DNA from: Curvularia sp. ZM96 | Lineage: Eukaryota > Ascomycota > Dothideomycetes > Pleosporales > Pleosporaceae | DNA length: 64,000 nt | Direction of reading: 5' to 3' | NCBI GenBank assembly: GCA_022457065.1 | Contig: JAJGBQ010000001.1 | Coordinates: forward strand, 1,922,001 to 1,986,000 | Shown: positions 33,661 through 45,779 of the stretch, one piece after another | How positions within the stretch are numbered: the first letter of the stretch is position 1 | Layout: the number at the start of each line of letters is the position of its first letter | Translations under genes and position numbers: made by a program | The notes under the pieces: model-generated | The model's input: only the letters and a program-made list of their open reading frames with translations | Databases searched by the model: none | What the model was told of the DNA's origin: nothing

Positions 33661-36318
33661 ATGGCCTGGCAGTCGCCCTCGGCCATGAACGGCAACAGTG
33701 CCAACGGCGGCGCTGATGGCAATGCGCCTGCGGGCACAGAGTACACATTGCAGGGTATGTTGTGCTCTTTGGGTGTATAGGGCATCACTGGCGGGACAAG
33801 TAGTGGGCTAACCCTCGCCCAGGTGTGATGCGATTTCTCCAACTCGAATGGCATAACCACGAGCGTGCACGCAATGCTTGGGATATTGAGCGCGCAGAGA
33901 TGAAGGCCAAGATTGCGAAACAGGAGGGCGAGGTCCGCAGTGCGAAGAAGCTCAACGACCAGCTGAACAAGCACATCCGCATGCTTGAGCAGGCACTCAC
34001 CAACGAGAGGAAAAAGAAAGCGGACGCCGCAGGCGGAGACTCGCACCCCGCTGCCGACGATAAGGCCGACTCCAAGGGCAAGAAGAGCGGCGCCGGCTTG
34101 ACCAAACGTGCGTATACAGCCGCCATATCACGGCACGCCCCTTATGTGCTAACACTCGCCCACAGCCCCAAACACCAAGCACAACTCCTTCCTCGACGTC
34201 GACTCTGAGTTTCTCGACCGATCCGAGGCCGACCGCGATAGTCTGCGAGAGAAGTCGAAGCTCTATCTCACCAAATGTGTCGAAGAGATTACCTATCTGC
34301 TTACTCCCCCGCCTCAGCCCCAGCCACAGCAGGGTATGCAGGCTCTCGCAAACGGCACTGGCTTTATGAACCATGGTGACGCTTCCATGGAAGATATCTA
34401 CCTCCAGCAACATCGTCAGAGGTTGCAGTCGCACCTCCCTACTATGCCCGGACCCCTGCCCAACCACCAACCCCCCAGCATCCCTGTGACTTCCGAACTT
34501 CAGAGCCATGCCGCCCATCACCAGATCCACCATGCTCCGCAGATGGCTCGAGAGCCCTCCCAGCAACAACCATTGTCCCAAAACCCAAATTTGACCCAAG
34601 AACTCCTTGGACAGCAGCGCCAACCGCCAAATCAGCCGCACTATACATCGGTGCCTGAAGAACAAGTCGAAAAGGTGACACACGCATTCGATAATGAAGG
34701 CCGCCAAATACCAACACAAGAGGAGGAAGCTCCAGGCTCGGATCAGGTCGCAGGTCAGGAGAAAGAGTCAGAGGACTGGATTTTTGACCCGGCATCCGAA
34801 GCAGCTCAGGAAGGTCCACCAAGAAGACCCGATGTCGAAGAATTTCCATCCGCAAACAGCATTCCGGCAAAATCCCCACCACGGCCAGCCAAGCGAGCAA
34901 GTAAAGACCATACTAGACGACTAAGTAGTGACCAAAAGGCTCAACAAGTTGCTGCCCAAGCCGCGGCAAAAGCGGACCCACAGAGTTTCAAAGTCCGATT
35001 CGCCCTCCGCGGCCATCTGGACGTCGTACGGTCCGTCATCTTCACAGGAGGTGGCAGTCCTAGTGAACCCGAGATTTGCACAGCAGGAGATGATGGTATG
35101 ATCAAGAGATGGATGATACCTGCCAGTTATGCAAGCCAGCACAGCATGAACAATGATCTCGACATTCAGCCCTTCTGGTCGCACAGAGGTCATGAGGGTG
35201 CTGTAACATCCCTAGCGGCATGCCCGGCTTCTGCTCATTTTGCAACTGGTGGCAGGGTGTCTGGTGACGGCTGGATATTCTCGGGCGGCCAAGATGCGAC
35301 CATTCGCGTCTGGGAGCGGGGTCGAGTCGACCCCAAGGCTACTCTTGAAGGTCATACTGACGCTGTTTGGACCGTATGCGTTCTCCCCACCACTTGCGGA
35401 AACGTCTTTGGAGCCGACTGCAGCAAGTATGGTGGTGCAGACCGAGTAATCCTAGCTTCTGGTTCCGCTGATGGAACAATCAAGATTTGGGCAGTCAGTG
35501 CACCGCCTCAGTTGGTTTCTCCTCAGACTGGATCACGTCGCGGTGTTGGCGGTAGTCGAAGACATTCGGTTACTTCTGGATCAAACCACCCATCATCACC
35601 ACAGCCAAGCATTGCTACCAGCACGCCGTTCCACTACATGCTCATACACACTATTGAGCGCGACACGCATCCCTCGCCCACTTGCATCAGTCCGCTGTCT
35701 CCCACTGGCGAGAATTTCGTGGTTTCCTTTACCGATGCGTCAATACTCGTATACGACACACGGACGGGCGAGGAGCTGATTGGTATGGCTAGTAACGAAT
35801 CCTACGACGGCACACCAGCAACTGGTATCACCTCTGTCGTAACAAGTTCGCAATATCTTGACAGTGCATCACAAGAGGGAGGTCGAGGCGGTTCTGAGGA
35901 AGAGGGAATACACGGCCCGACCGGTTCTAACAGCAGCGGCGGCGTCGAAGGCGTCATCATAAGTGGGCACGAAGACCATCTCATCAGGTTCTTCGATGCC
36001 AATTCTGGTAAGCTCTCAAGGTCAATCCTCAACGTACTTCTTCTAACATGAACAATAGGACAATGCACATACAGCATGCTTGCCCATCCTGCCGCCATTT
36101 CTTCTCTTTCTCTCAGCAAAGATGGCCGTGAAGCTGTTTCTGCTGGCCACGACGCTTCCATCCGCTTCTGGTCGCTTGAAAAGCGCATCTGTACACAAGA
36201 AATTACAGCACATCGCATCATGCGCGGTGAGGGCGTGTGCAGTGTGGTCTGGAGCCAGGACGGCCGTCTCGTTGTCTCGGCAGGTGGAGATGGCATAGTA
36301 AAGGTCTTTGCAAGATAG
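33661..36318 (+). CDS. pro11: Striatin (PRO11/HAM-3), STRIPAK scaffold
   Basis: Striatin is the WD40 scaffold of the STRIPAK phosphatase-kinase complex. In Sordaria and Neurospora it is required for hyphal fusion and fruiting-body development. Exons 33661-33754, 33823-34107, 34166-36007 and 36059-36318 encode 826 residues. The caveolin-binding/coiled-coil N-terminus reads YTLQGVMRFLQLEWHNHER and continues as a helix rich in Lys and Glu (RAEMKAKIAKQEGEVRSAKK). A Gln/Pro-rich linker follows. WD repeats begin at about residue 430 (VRFALRGHLDVVRSVIF) and include IFSGGQDATIRVWERG, LEGHTDAVWTV, ASGSADGTIKIW, ISGHEDHLIRFFDAN and the last repeat VSAGGDGIVKVFAR. The final WD repeats are split by the 51-nt intron 3. 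The ATG at 33661 lies 31 codons before the conserved block. Confidence 0.95.
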
Positions 36319-36959
36319 CCTCTTGTCGACCCAATAACTAGGACTTCAGCTCATATTGTTGAAGCTCCATCATTTCGCGTGAAATATTGGCATTTTTAGC
36401 TGGACATACCCCGGGGGTTTCCAACCCTTTATAGCATGCTGTGCGACGGGTTGGAAATGAATTGGACTGCATGAATTGATGGATATGTATGGGGCTCATG
36501 GTAATTGTTTTCGTTTGATGCGCGTGCATCTTGTCTGGTATTTCTTGTGCTCCACCTTGCGAGGGGAGTTCGAATTGCATGCTCGGGCGAGTGGTGGGAC
36601 GGGCATGTGTCGGCGCGTTTACGTTGTCTTTTTACACTCTGTATTATATGGCAGGACAACAACTCGATGCTGCGGTGGAATCTCCCGGTAACAGGTTGTA
36701 TTGTAGTCTGCATCATACGGCGGCATTGACAAGTAGCAACTGATTATGAAAACGTGAAGCGTTGATGTTGCGCAATGGAGCCTATCCTCGCTGTAGTAAT
36801 CCGGATGACGCAATTCGCCACGTGAGATTGGGCATTTCAAATTATTCCTCGCTGATTGCTGATGTGCCCAACAAACATCAAAGTCAAATACAGCTGCACG
36901 CTTTAACATAAAGCAACTGTCAAAAAAGTTTCTCCTCACCCACTACACTCGACCGCAAA
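36319..36959. other. Intergenic: striatin 3' flank and ADI1 promoter
   Basis: The region is 640 bp. No coding signal was found. Confidence 0.6.
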
Positions 36960-37606
36960 ATGAAGGCATACTGGTTCGACAACCAGCCCGTAAGCGCTCA
37001 CGGTGCCGCCCTTCCCGGCCCAGACACATGACTTACATTTTCAGGGCGATCAACGCCTACCCCACGACTCTGGTCGCTCCGTCGGCCTAGACTATCTGCA
37101 AAAACTGGGCGTCATCTACCATCACGTCCCCGAAGTCTCTGGCGTTGACGAAATCGCTACATCTCGCAACTACAAGAACAGGGATGAGGTGACCATCAGC
37201 CCGGAGAAGATGGGCGACATTTACGAAGAAAAGGTCAAGACGTTCTTTAGCGAGCATCTGCACGAGGACGAGGAGATCCGGTACATTCTCGATGGCGCAG
37301 GCTACTTTGACGTCCGGAGCGAGGGCGATGACTGGGTTCGGATTTGGCTTGAGAAGGGTGACTTGATCATCTTACCGAGTGGTATCTATCATCGCTTTAC
37401 CACTGACGAGAACAACGTAAGTCTATGGACTTGATATCTTTGAGTTTTATGAAACGAATAGTGCTGATGTTGCATTGCAGTACACAAAGGCTATGCGCTT
37501 GTTCAAGGATGAGCCCAAGTGGACGCCGCTTAACAGAGGCGAGGAGACGGATGAGAATCAGTATAGAAAGGAGTACTTGAAGCTTAGGGAGACTCTTGCT
37601 GCTTAG
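36960..37606 (+). CDS. ADI1: Acireductone dioxygenase (methionine salvage)
   Basis: This enzyme converts acireductone and O2 to the keto-acid precursor of methionine plus formate (Fe form). The Ni form gives CO and methylthiopropionate. It acts in the cytosol and nucleus. Exons 36960-36989, 37045-37416 and 37481-37606 give 175 residues, the usual length. The cupin metal ligands are all visible: His81, His83 and Glu87 in EHLHEDEEIRY, and His126 in PSGIYHRFT. The N-terminus MKAYWFDNQPGDQRLPHDSG is conserved across eukaryotes and supports the ATG. Exon 1 encodes just ten residues. No other methionine salvage gene lies nearby. Confidence 0.97.
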
Positions 37607-38184
37607 ATTGCAACAATCAAATGAGCTTGAAAAGATTCTCTAATTTCCTTCAAAATGAGATTACACTTTTCCTGTTCGACTTGGCCCGCTTCTTGCTCGG
37701 GTCCACTCTCCACATCCCGTTCTGATGTTTTCTGCATTCTCCGTTTCGCCCAGCGCCTTTTATTGCCACAACGGTCACAACTCTAACTGGAACGAGCAAA
37801 TCCCTGGAACTAGGCTATTATGTATTCTCTCGTCCGACAAACGAACGTTGGTTTTCGGACCGAGTTGACACGACCTCGGTAAATCATCGAGGCGAAGTAC
37901 GTAGGATTTGTTTTGTTTAGCACCGTTCAGTCTATGCTAAAGAGTCGTGGAGCAAGCAGCGTAAAGCGAATCTGGGGATCGGTGACCCCACAATTCGCTC
38001 GATATACACCGAGTTGATTTCTGGGGTCCCCGCATTCAACAGCCGTGACATCCAGGGCCAGTCACTTGGCGTCACGTACTGGCCCTGGCCCTGGCACTGG
38101 TTAGCATTGGTAGTTATTGTAGCAATGAGTTTAAAAGGAAGCGGTCTTGTCGGCAATAGTTGATCTCTGCAGCACGCCTTCAGG
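37607..38184. other. Intergenic: GH78 promoter region
   Basis: The region is 580 bp. It holds a perfect 11-bp inverted repeat (38052-38088) about 100-130 bp before the GH78 start, further direct copies of CTGGCCCTGG, and smaller GGGG/CCCC inverted motifs around 37974-38030. Confidence 0.6.
38052..38088. promoter_or_regulatory. 11-bp inverted repeat upstream of GH78 gene
   Basis: The left arm CCAGGGCCAGT (38052-38062) and right arm ACTGGCCCTGG (38078-38088) are perfect reverse complements with a 15-nt spacer. The right arm is followed by CCCTGGCACTGG, a partial direct repeat. The position 97-133 nt before the ATG would suit an operator for a dimeric regulator or a 5' UTR hairpin. The factor is unknown. 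Confidence 0.45.
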
Positions 38185-40770
38185 ATGGTCAATCTCAATC
38201 TCAGCTTGCTGGTCGCTTGGACGTGGAGCAAGGTCGCCTACGCGTGAGTAGTATTGAAGTACGCGTTCCAATTGTTGTAAGCTAACTCCAAGTATAGCTT
38301 TGTCGACTATGGCAACGTCTATCCAATCAAATACTCGCTAGACAAAGACGTCAAAGTAGCCAACCTGGCTTACGGTAATACTACTGTGGTAACGCTGTCG
38401 CCTGCGCAACCTGTCATTACGCTCGATTACGGTGCGGATGTGGCCGGTTTCCCCTTCTTCCTTGCTGCAGAAAACGGAACGTCGGTACAGATTGAGGTCA
38501 AATACTCAGAGTCCTTTGCGACCATACAAGGCGATAATGCTGACGGCCCTTGGACTTTCTCAAACGGCCTGGCGAATACATGGCGGGTAGAGACATTCAA
38601 CATCACAGATGTACATACTGAGAGCTTCTTTGTTCAGGGGGGACAGCGATGGCAGACAATCCGCCTCCTTACAAATGATTCTTTGACTCTTGAGAGAGTC
38701 GGCTTCCGGTCAACCAGTGAGCATAAAGAGGTCAACCAACAACCGGGTCACATGGAGACCAGCCATGATCTGTACAACAAGATCTTTGACCTTGGTGGAT
38801 GGGTAGTTCAGGTTGCTTGCGTGGACACCGGCAATGCCCCTTCAACCTGGGAACTAACCAACGAAGGAGCTCTCATTCGCGGTCAGGCAAGCGCTCAATC
38901 CTCTAATGGAGCTCTGCTAGATGCTGCAAACTATACGTTGGAATTTGACACAAAAATCGTACGAGGTGGAACAGGATGGCGAGTTGCTGGCGCGATCCAG
39001 CCACTAGGACCATACTTTGTTCTCACTTCAAACTACCCAGAGCAGAATACTTTCGTCAACACGAACAGGACGCTGCTCCCACCTAACACCTTGATCTTCA
39101 ACAGCGACTGGAATTTGCTCAATCAGAGTACCTTACCGACGCCAGCGAATCAGTACTACCCTGTGAATGTATCTGTAGAAGAGAACAAGTGGTACCGCAT
39201 TACCACGGCTATTCAAGACGATGGCTATAGCATCAGTCTCAATGGCGAGAAGATTGCGTTTGTGCCTCTGCCACCACCGAGCACCGATCGCTTCAGTCCA
39301 CCCTCCAGGTACCAAGGCACATGGGGATTCGGTGGCTTTCAGGACCAGATTGCCGTTGTGACGAACGTATCAATCACTGCATCCAATGACACCCTTATTT
39401 ACAGCAACGATATGAAATCGACCGATGTCTTGGCTGAATATGCCGTAGCACCACTCGATCGCTCGGTCTGTCTGGACGGCGCAAAGCGCGACCGTCTCGT
39501 TTGGATTGGAGACTTCTACCACACTGTCCGCGTGCTGGCTCAGTCTAGTGCACGATGGGATTATATTCTCGGCTCAATCGAATACGCCTTGGAATACCAA
39601 GCGCCATCTGGACCTTTCGCTGGCTTCGTTCCCATATCCGCCAGGCTAGGCACCAGACCTCAATACGTAGCCGCGGACCCAGCAGGATCAGGCTTAGTCG
39701 ATTACCAGGACCTTTTCCTCGCTGCAATTGGCGAATACTACCGATATACAGGCGCTGCGGAGGGTTTGAAACCCCACTGGGAGAAGATCAAGAAGATCAT
39801 CGACGCTCGCGTTGCCTACATTGACCCAAACACTGGTCTCGTTGCCGGGACCCCCGAAGTCCCTATGCCATTCTCTTTTCTCGGTCCCGCAAACGGTTCT
39901 GCAGTCACAGGCTTAATGTCTTTTGCTCTGCAGCAAATCGCGCCCCTGGCCCTCGCACTGCAAGACAGCGAGACCGCCTCCCTATGCAACACCACAGCCA
40001 CCACACTCCAAAACGGGCTGAACACCCACCTGTGGAACCCCCAGCTGGGTACATACTCGCTCTCTCTCGACTCTCCCGGCAACTTTTCCCTCACCGGCAT
40101 CGCCTGGGCCATTCTCTCTGGCGCAGCAAATGCAACGCAAACCGCCTCTTCCATTGCCAAACTCGAAGCCCTCCGCTACGGTCCAGGCTACAAAACCACT
40201 TCTTCCGACGCAGAGACACCAGACTACCAACTCGCTCCCAATCCGACTGGCTTCCTCCTCGAAGCCCTTTTCCAAGCCCATCATAAATACGGCACCGATA
40301 GTGCGGGCGCGATATCGCATCTCCTCGACGGCCTATGGGGCGCCATGGTCAACGACGATGCGTACGCCAGCGGCGCGAGCTGGGAATACGTCAAGCCGGA
40401 CGGGACACCGGGGATCGATGCGTTTACCAGTCTAGCGCATCCGTGGGGCGCTGCGCCTACGTACGTGCTGCCAGAGTACTTGCTGGGTGTGCGCACACAA
40501 ACAGCTGGGTACGAGCGGTTTGTGGTTCAGCCCGCGGTGGGGTATTTGGGGCTGGAGAGGGTGAAAGGCCGTGTGCCGACGCCGTTTGGAGAGATAAACG
40601 TGGAATGGACGGTGGATGGGGATGAGGCATATCTTGATGTGAAGGTTCCCGGTGGGACGAAGGGCGAGTTGAGGGTACCTAAGGGATGGAAGCTGCGTGT
40701 AAAAGGGGCTGAGAGTGAGGTGATGGAGCTGCTGAAGGGACATACACGGGTGGTATTGCATGCTGTGTGA
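38185..40770 (+). CDS. Secreted glycoside hydrolase, GH78 alpha-L-rhamnosidase-like
   Basis: This is probably an extracellular enzyme that removes terminal rhamnose from pectin side chains or plant glycosides. Exons 38185-38243 and 38298-40770 encode 843 residues. Residues 1-20 are a signal peptide ending AYA, and the intron splits the codon at the cleavage site. An N-terminal beta domain (TLDYGADVAGFPFF) is typical of GH78. The family signature DGAKRDRLVWIGDF is at about residue 413, followed by the helical barrel with YQDLFLAAIGEYYRY, TGIAWAILSG and HPWGAAPTYVLPEYLLG. The all-beta C-terminal domain ends in VVLHAV. Between the N-terminal and catalytic parts sits an extra block of about 230 residues (roughly 145-385) with a lectin/concanavalin-like look (YTLEFDTKIVRGGTGWRVAG). 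Many NxS/T sites suggest glycosylation. Confidence 0.88.
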
Positions 40771-41580
40771 ATGTATTGGGGTAGCGTAGTTAGTCAGGCT
40801 GTCGGCCGATTTGATGTTTTTTATTCTGAAACGGACATGTTTGTTCGATACTGGGAACCGTACGTGTTGAGAACCAAAATGGTTTCGAATGTGAATTCAA
40901 GGTTATTGGAGATAGGCGATTATTTGAAAAAAATTAGGGGCAAACTCACTCTTCATCAACTTACATAGTTTGATATACTCGAGCTTGTCGTTTACGAATC
41001 TCAGAGCACTCGGACACGCCACGGTATTCAAGCGACCACAAGAGGTTGGAGTGTGTAGGGAGTTAGGCTAGATACAAGTGTACGTGGCTCAGCCAAACAC
41101 ATATTCTATATAGAAAGTGAGATGGGAATGTATATATTTCACAATTTGACACACAATCATCGCGAAAAGTAGAGCACACTCAATTTCTAAACTACAAACT
41201 GGCAGTCTTTCTCACGTGTAAAATACATGTATTCAGAAGAAGAAGACACCGACACAAAATTGGCAGTGCCATGAAAATTGATTTGTCCTCCATAAGCAGC
41301 CTTTGACGTGTATTCAAAAGGGCTAGGTTATAAAATATAGTCAAGGAATGAACTAGTAAAGCAGGAAGACAAGACTGAACCATAAAAGGAGAGAAAAAAA
41401 AGAAGATAGAGAAAGAACTAACGCCTGTCGCCCGTTGATATCCTAATCTTCATCCCAAAATCCACCATGCTTGTAAAAGCCCCGGTTCCGTGTTAACCCT
41501 TGCCTTACCCAAAACTCCAATTTAGGGCAAAGTTAAGAAACGTCTTGACGACATTGTGAGTGTCGTGTCTATGTTGGTCT
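40771..41580. other. Convergent 3' flanks, GH78 / MATH-RING gene
   Basis: The region is 810 bp, AT-rich, with several short A/T runs. No gene is seen. Confidence 0.6.
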
Positions 41581-44500
41581 TTACGCCACATAGTAAAGCT
41601 TCATGGCGCTCAGCACCCTCTTCCTACAAACTGGGCAGTTCTGGACCTCTCTTGCACAAGGAAGACAAGCCACAACGTGTCCGCAGTCGTAGAAAGCAGC
41701 CTCGGCGTCACCGTCCCAGCAGATTCTGCAAAGTTTTTCTGCCTCTTGTGCGTTCTTCCAGTGGGTAACGCCTTCACCAAACTTCTTGTCATTCTGCCAG
41801 CCACCAACATAGGTGTTGCCGCTTGTTGCCTCGACGTACGTGCCTGTCCCGTGTTGCTGATCGTTGACCCAGTCGCCATCGTACGTATCGCCGTTCTGGA
41901 ATGTGTGCAGACCGTGGCCATGACGTTGGTTCAGACGGAAGGAACCGCTGAAGATGGCGCCAGAGTGATAGATGAGGGTTCCGTGGCCATGACGGTAGCC
42001 GTTGACAATCTCACCCTTGTAGTATTCGCTTGAGAAGTAGTTGTAAGTGAAATGACCGTTCAGCTTGTGAGGGAAGTTTCGAGCGAAAGAGCGGAACTTC
42101 AAGTATGCTTGCGGGTCTGCAAATGCAGCGCGAGCAGCGAGTGTGCTCTTTTGCTCAGCGGTGATGGGCATCCCAGCAATGATGATACTCGTGTTATGAA
42201 GATCGAGCTGGGTAAAAGTACGGCGATGCTTGAGATTGCGCACAGTCCCGATATCCTCTTCTTCCCACATTTCCATTTTCTTCTTCTCTTCGGCTGGGAG
42301 TCCGAGCAGAGCAATGACCGTCTCATCAACCCTGTGGGACTTGAGAGTGACGTGCGAACCTCGAGACTCAAGAGCCTGCGTCTCTGGGTTCCAAAACTTC
42401 AGGAAGAAGTATATTTCATCCGCCGGTGGCTCTGGTGAAGGAGTGCGCGCTGGTGGAGGCGGCTGTACATGCCCGGTGGAAAAGTCCATTGGAGGCGGTG
42501 GAGGAGGCGGCAGCCTTTCTTCTTGCGTGCCTCCCATCTCTGTGTCATCAGGCGTCGCACCTGGAATGACCACATCGACAGCCGGGGGATCGATTGCGGG
42601 AGTTGACTCTACTTCAACCATAGCAGTGTCATCGGCCTGTGCCGCGCTTGTGGGCGATGGATCCTGGATGTGTACCATGAGGGGCTCGGATGGGTCAATC
42701 TGCACCGCAATCGACTCTTCGGGTTCACTCATAGGTGTATCCTCTACTCTTGCAGGTGCTGGAGGTGGCGGGGAACTTGATGGCTGTGCAACAGTATTCA
42801 CGTCGTCTTGGGGTCCTTGGTCATTCGAAGACGAACCTGATTCTTCAGCTGGCAGCTCAGAATCTACCTTAACTTCTTCTTTGGGCAACTCGGGAAGCTT
42901 TTCGTAATCGGTAACATGTACCCATATCCTCCGATACGCAACAGGAGACTCTTCTAGTGTCCATTCTTTAGTATCGGTGTATCGGTCGTAGCTGCCAGCG
43001 GAGAACTCAATCTTTCCAGTACCAAGAAGGTTGGGTCGACCGAGCGATCCTCGCATTGGGTCCAGGAACCAAAACTTGATTTGTCGAGGATCTTTGACGT
43101 TGGGTAGCGTATTCATTATCTTCTCACGGATGTCTTTGCAACCGTCTTGGACCGACAATGATACGGTATGGATGAGTTCTGAGTTCGCATCTGCCCATTT
43201 CGAGTCGAAAGGGTCAAAGAGACCAGGTCCTTCATGCTTGAGAAACGCTCGAGATTCAATGATTTGGAAATCCAAGGCTTGTGGCGGCTTTGCTTCTGCT
43301 TTTGGAGTCGCCTCGTGATCGGCTTGAGGTACCGCCTGGTCGATGGGCGCTGGCGGTGTCGGTGTAGCAGCTCTGGTGGTCTTTCTGTTCTCCATTTCCA
43401 GCTTGATCCACTGCGGCACTTCCCATTGTTCGGATTCAGCGTCTGAGACAAAAGCCGACTGCGCTACATCGTTGCGTATATATATCGCAATGTACGCGAC
43501 AGGATCATTGCCAACAACCTGTCCTGCTCCAGGCTGACCCTCATGCAAGTCAACTGCGAGCCGTTTAGGAAGACATCTCACTTGGTTCTCGTCCTTGCTG
43601 TCAGAATAGCTGTACCAACGAGACCCGGGGCCCTCGGGCCGAATGATTGGCTGGTAAACGTAAGACTGCAGGGTTTGCTTGTGCACTACGAACCCATACA
43701 GAGTATACGACGCGTCATTGACCGTTATGTTGTTATCGAGAGTGACTTTGTTGAGTAGTTTGATGTGGGAACGGGTCTTTGTACTGTCGAACACATGGCG
43801 CTCCAACTCAATGGTCAGCAGCTCAGGCAGTGGCTGCCCAGGAACCGTGAAGCCATCTGCACGATTCACGGCCTCCTGCATGCTCTCTACGCCTACAACG
43901 GGCACACGATAACTTGGCACACCGCTCGAGTAGTCGCGCTTGGGTCCACAGATGGCTTGAAGCTTAGCAAGATGGGGTGTGTTCTGAAGCTCCTCTTCGA
44001 GCTTAAGACGCAGCACCTCCCACGTCTCAACCACATCTAGTTTGTTGATGCCTTCGTGAATACCGTACCAATCAAGGGCATCCAAGATGTCATCGAGAGC
44101 GACTGCGCCAGCTCCCGGATCCACCTGGGTTCGCAACATGTACAAAACTTGCTGAAATGCAGTAACAAGCGGCTTGGGGCGAACTAGAGGTTCCTTGTTA
44201 GGATCTGGCACATTTATGCTGTACAAGAGTTGCCGGAAGGGCTTGAAGAGCATCCATGATGCGACCGCCGAAATCATGTTTCCACCAGGCATACTGGCAT
44301 CTTCTCCGAGCGCGAGGCCTTGCAGTCCAGTCATAGCGAAGCTGTCCCAAGGGTTTTCTCGAATAGGGTGCTCCCACAAGCAGCCAGTTTCATCGTTAAC
44401 AACGCGGATGTATGCGGTGAAAGCGAGCTTGTCGTCCCGAAGCAACGCCATCCGCTGACCATGCATACGGCGACAGATTTCGAAGTAGGGTCCGTGAAAT

Positions 44501-45779
44501 CGTGTCCAGCCCCAGTCCGGAGAGCCACTGCAGAAGCGGTGAAGTGCACTACGTGAGTAGTTTACGCGAGGCTCCGTTGGGTTGTAAAGAACGACGGATA
44601 TCTGTGCAGCCACACTGTTACGTTTAGGCACCTTTTTCGACCCAAGAAGCGGCAGAGGAGCGTGCTGGTATTCGACTTGAGGAGGTTCTGTAGGTTCGGA
44701 TTCAACCTTTTCACGCTGCTCTGATGCGTTACTGATGTGTGTCGTAGAATCACCAGCCTTATCTTCCTTCTTTGGCTCGCTGGTGCCTTGGTTGGAAGTG
44801 CTATTTCCAGCTTCTTCCTCTTCCTTGTCCTTTGGATCCATGACACTCAAGCACTCGAGGTAGACACTGAGGTATTCGGAGTCATTCCCCTTAGGATATA
44901 ACTTGATCTGCCACTGATGTCCACCAATGGTAACGATGTCGGATTTCATGAGAATCTCATGATTGGGCTTCTCCTGTGTTCCGTTGTAGTGATCAATGGT
45001 CCAGTGTATGCGGCCCGACTCGCTAGCAGTATACTCTGGATCCTCCAGCGGCTTGAAAGCCTCCTTCTCCCAGTATTCGTGATCTAGGGCACTGTGTTCG
45101 CCTCGCTCTTCTATGTACCTGAGCTCATCTTCATCGGGCGACGACATGTCCTCTTGGAGCGGGTGCCATGGTGGAAGACCCTCGTCCTCGTCTGAGGAAT
45201 CGGTATCGGAGCGTACGGGCTCGGCAGGGGGCGGGGGAGGTGGGGGCTGTACGTTGAGAAGGGTGGGCGGGGGAGGCACTGAGCCCGGGTCGATGGGTGG
45301 AGGGGGAATCATGTTTGCGATAGTGCTAGTCTGGCTGGGTGTTAGTGTTTCGATCTACTGGAACATGACTGGGAAGCTCAATGGAAGACGTGACTTACCG
45401 TATCGTCTGGGACAGGCGGTAGTGGTGTAAAGATAGTGTCTGGTGATTGGAGGTGCAGTATCGGTGCCTCTGGCTCAGCATCCTGTGCCACGTCCATGGC
45501 GTCGTCGTCTATGGCGGAGATTTGAACAGCGACTGTATTGGTGGAGGCGTCGCGATGACTAGGGGAATCCCCGTCTTGCATCTCAGCGTCGCCCCGGTCG
45601 TGGTTCTGGCCAGTGGGCGGCAAAGTGTTGGCGGAGGCGCTCATGTCCATGTCGGCGGGTGGCTGTTGTGGTGGAGGAGAGGAAGCGGATGTGTGGGCAT
45701 GAAGCAGATGTGTTGGCGAGCGTGATGGGGTTGAGAGCTGCTGGCTAAAGTGCAGCGGTTGCTCGACGCTGACGCTCAT
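41581..45779 (-). CDS. MATH / inactive USP-like / MORN / RING-finger protein
   Basis: Exons 45779-45399 and 45330-41581 encode 1376 residues. A disordered Pro-rich N-terminus is followed by a MATH domain at about residues 236-438 (HWTIDHYNG, then PDWGWTRFHGPYFEI), interrupted by an acidic insert. Next is a region that follows the USP7/Ubp15 catalytic fold (about 455-746: FAMTGLQGLALGEDAS, FRQLLYSINVP, AFQQVLYMLRT, ELLTIELERHVFD, AYIAIYIRND). Its Cys box (GxTCYMNS in USPs) and His box (GGHY) are replaced. Then come a beta-rich part (ICP0-binding-like position) and Pro-rich linkers. Four MORN repeats follow at about 1230-1327 (GHGTLIYHSG, GTYVGG style). A RING-HC finger ends the protein with Cys/His at 1328, 1331, 1343, 1345, 1349, 1352, 1359 and 1362. 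It is likely a ubiquitin ligase on a dead deubiquitinase scaffold; function is inferred. Confidence 0.85.
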
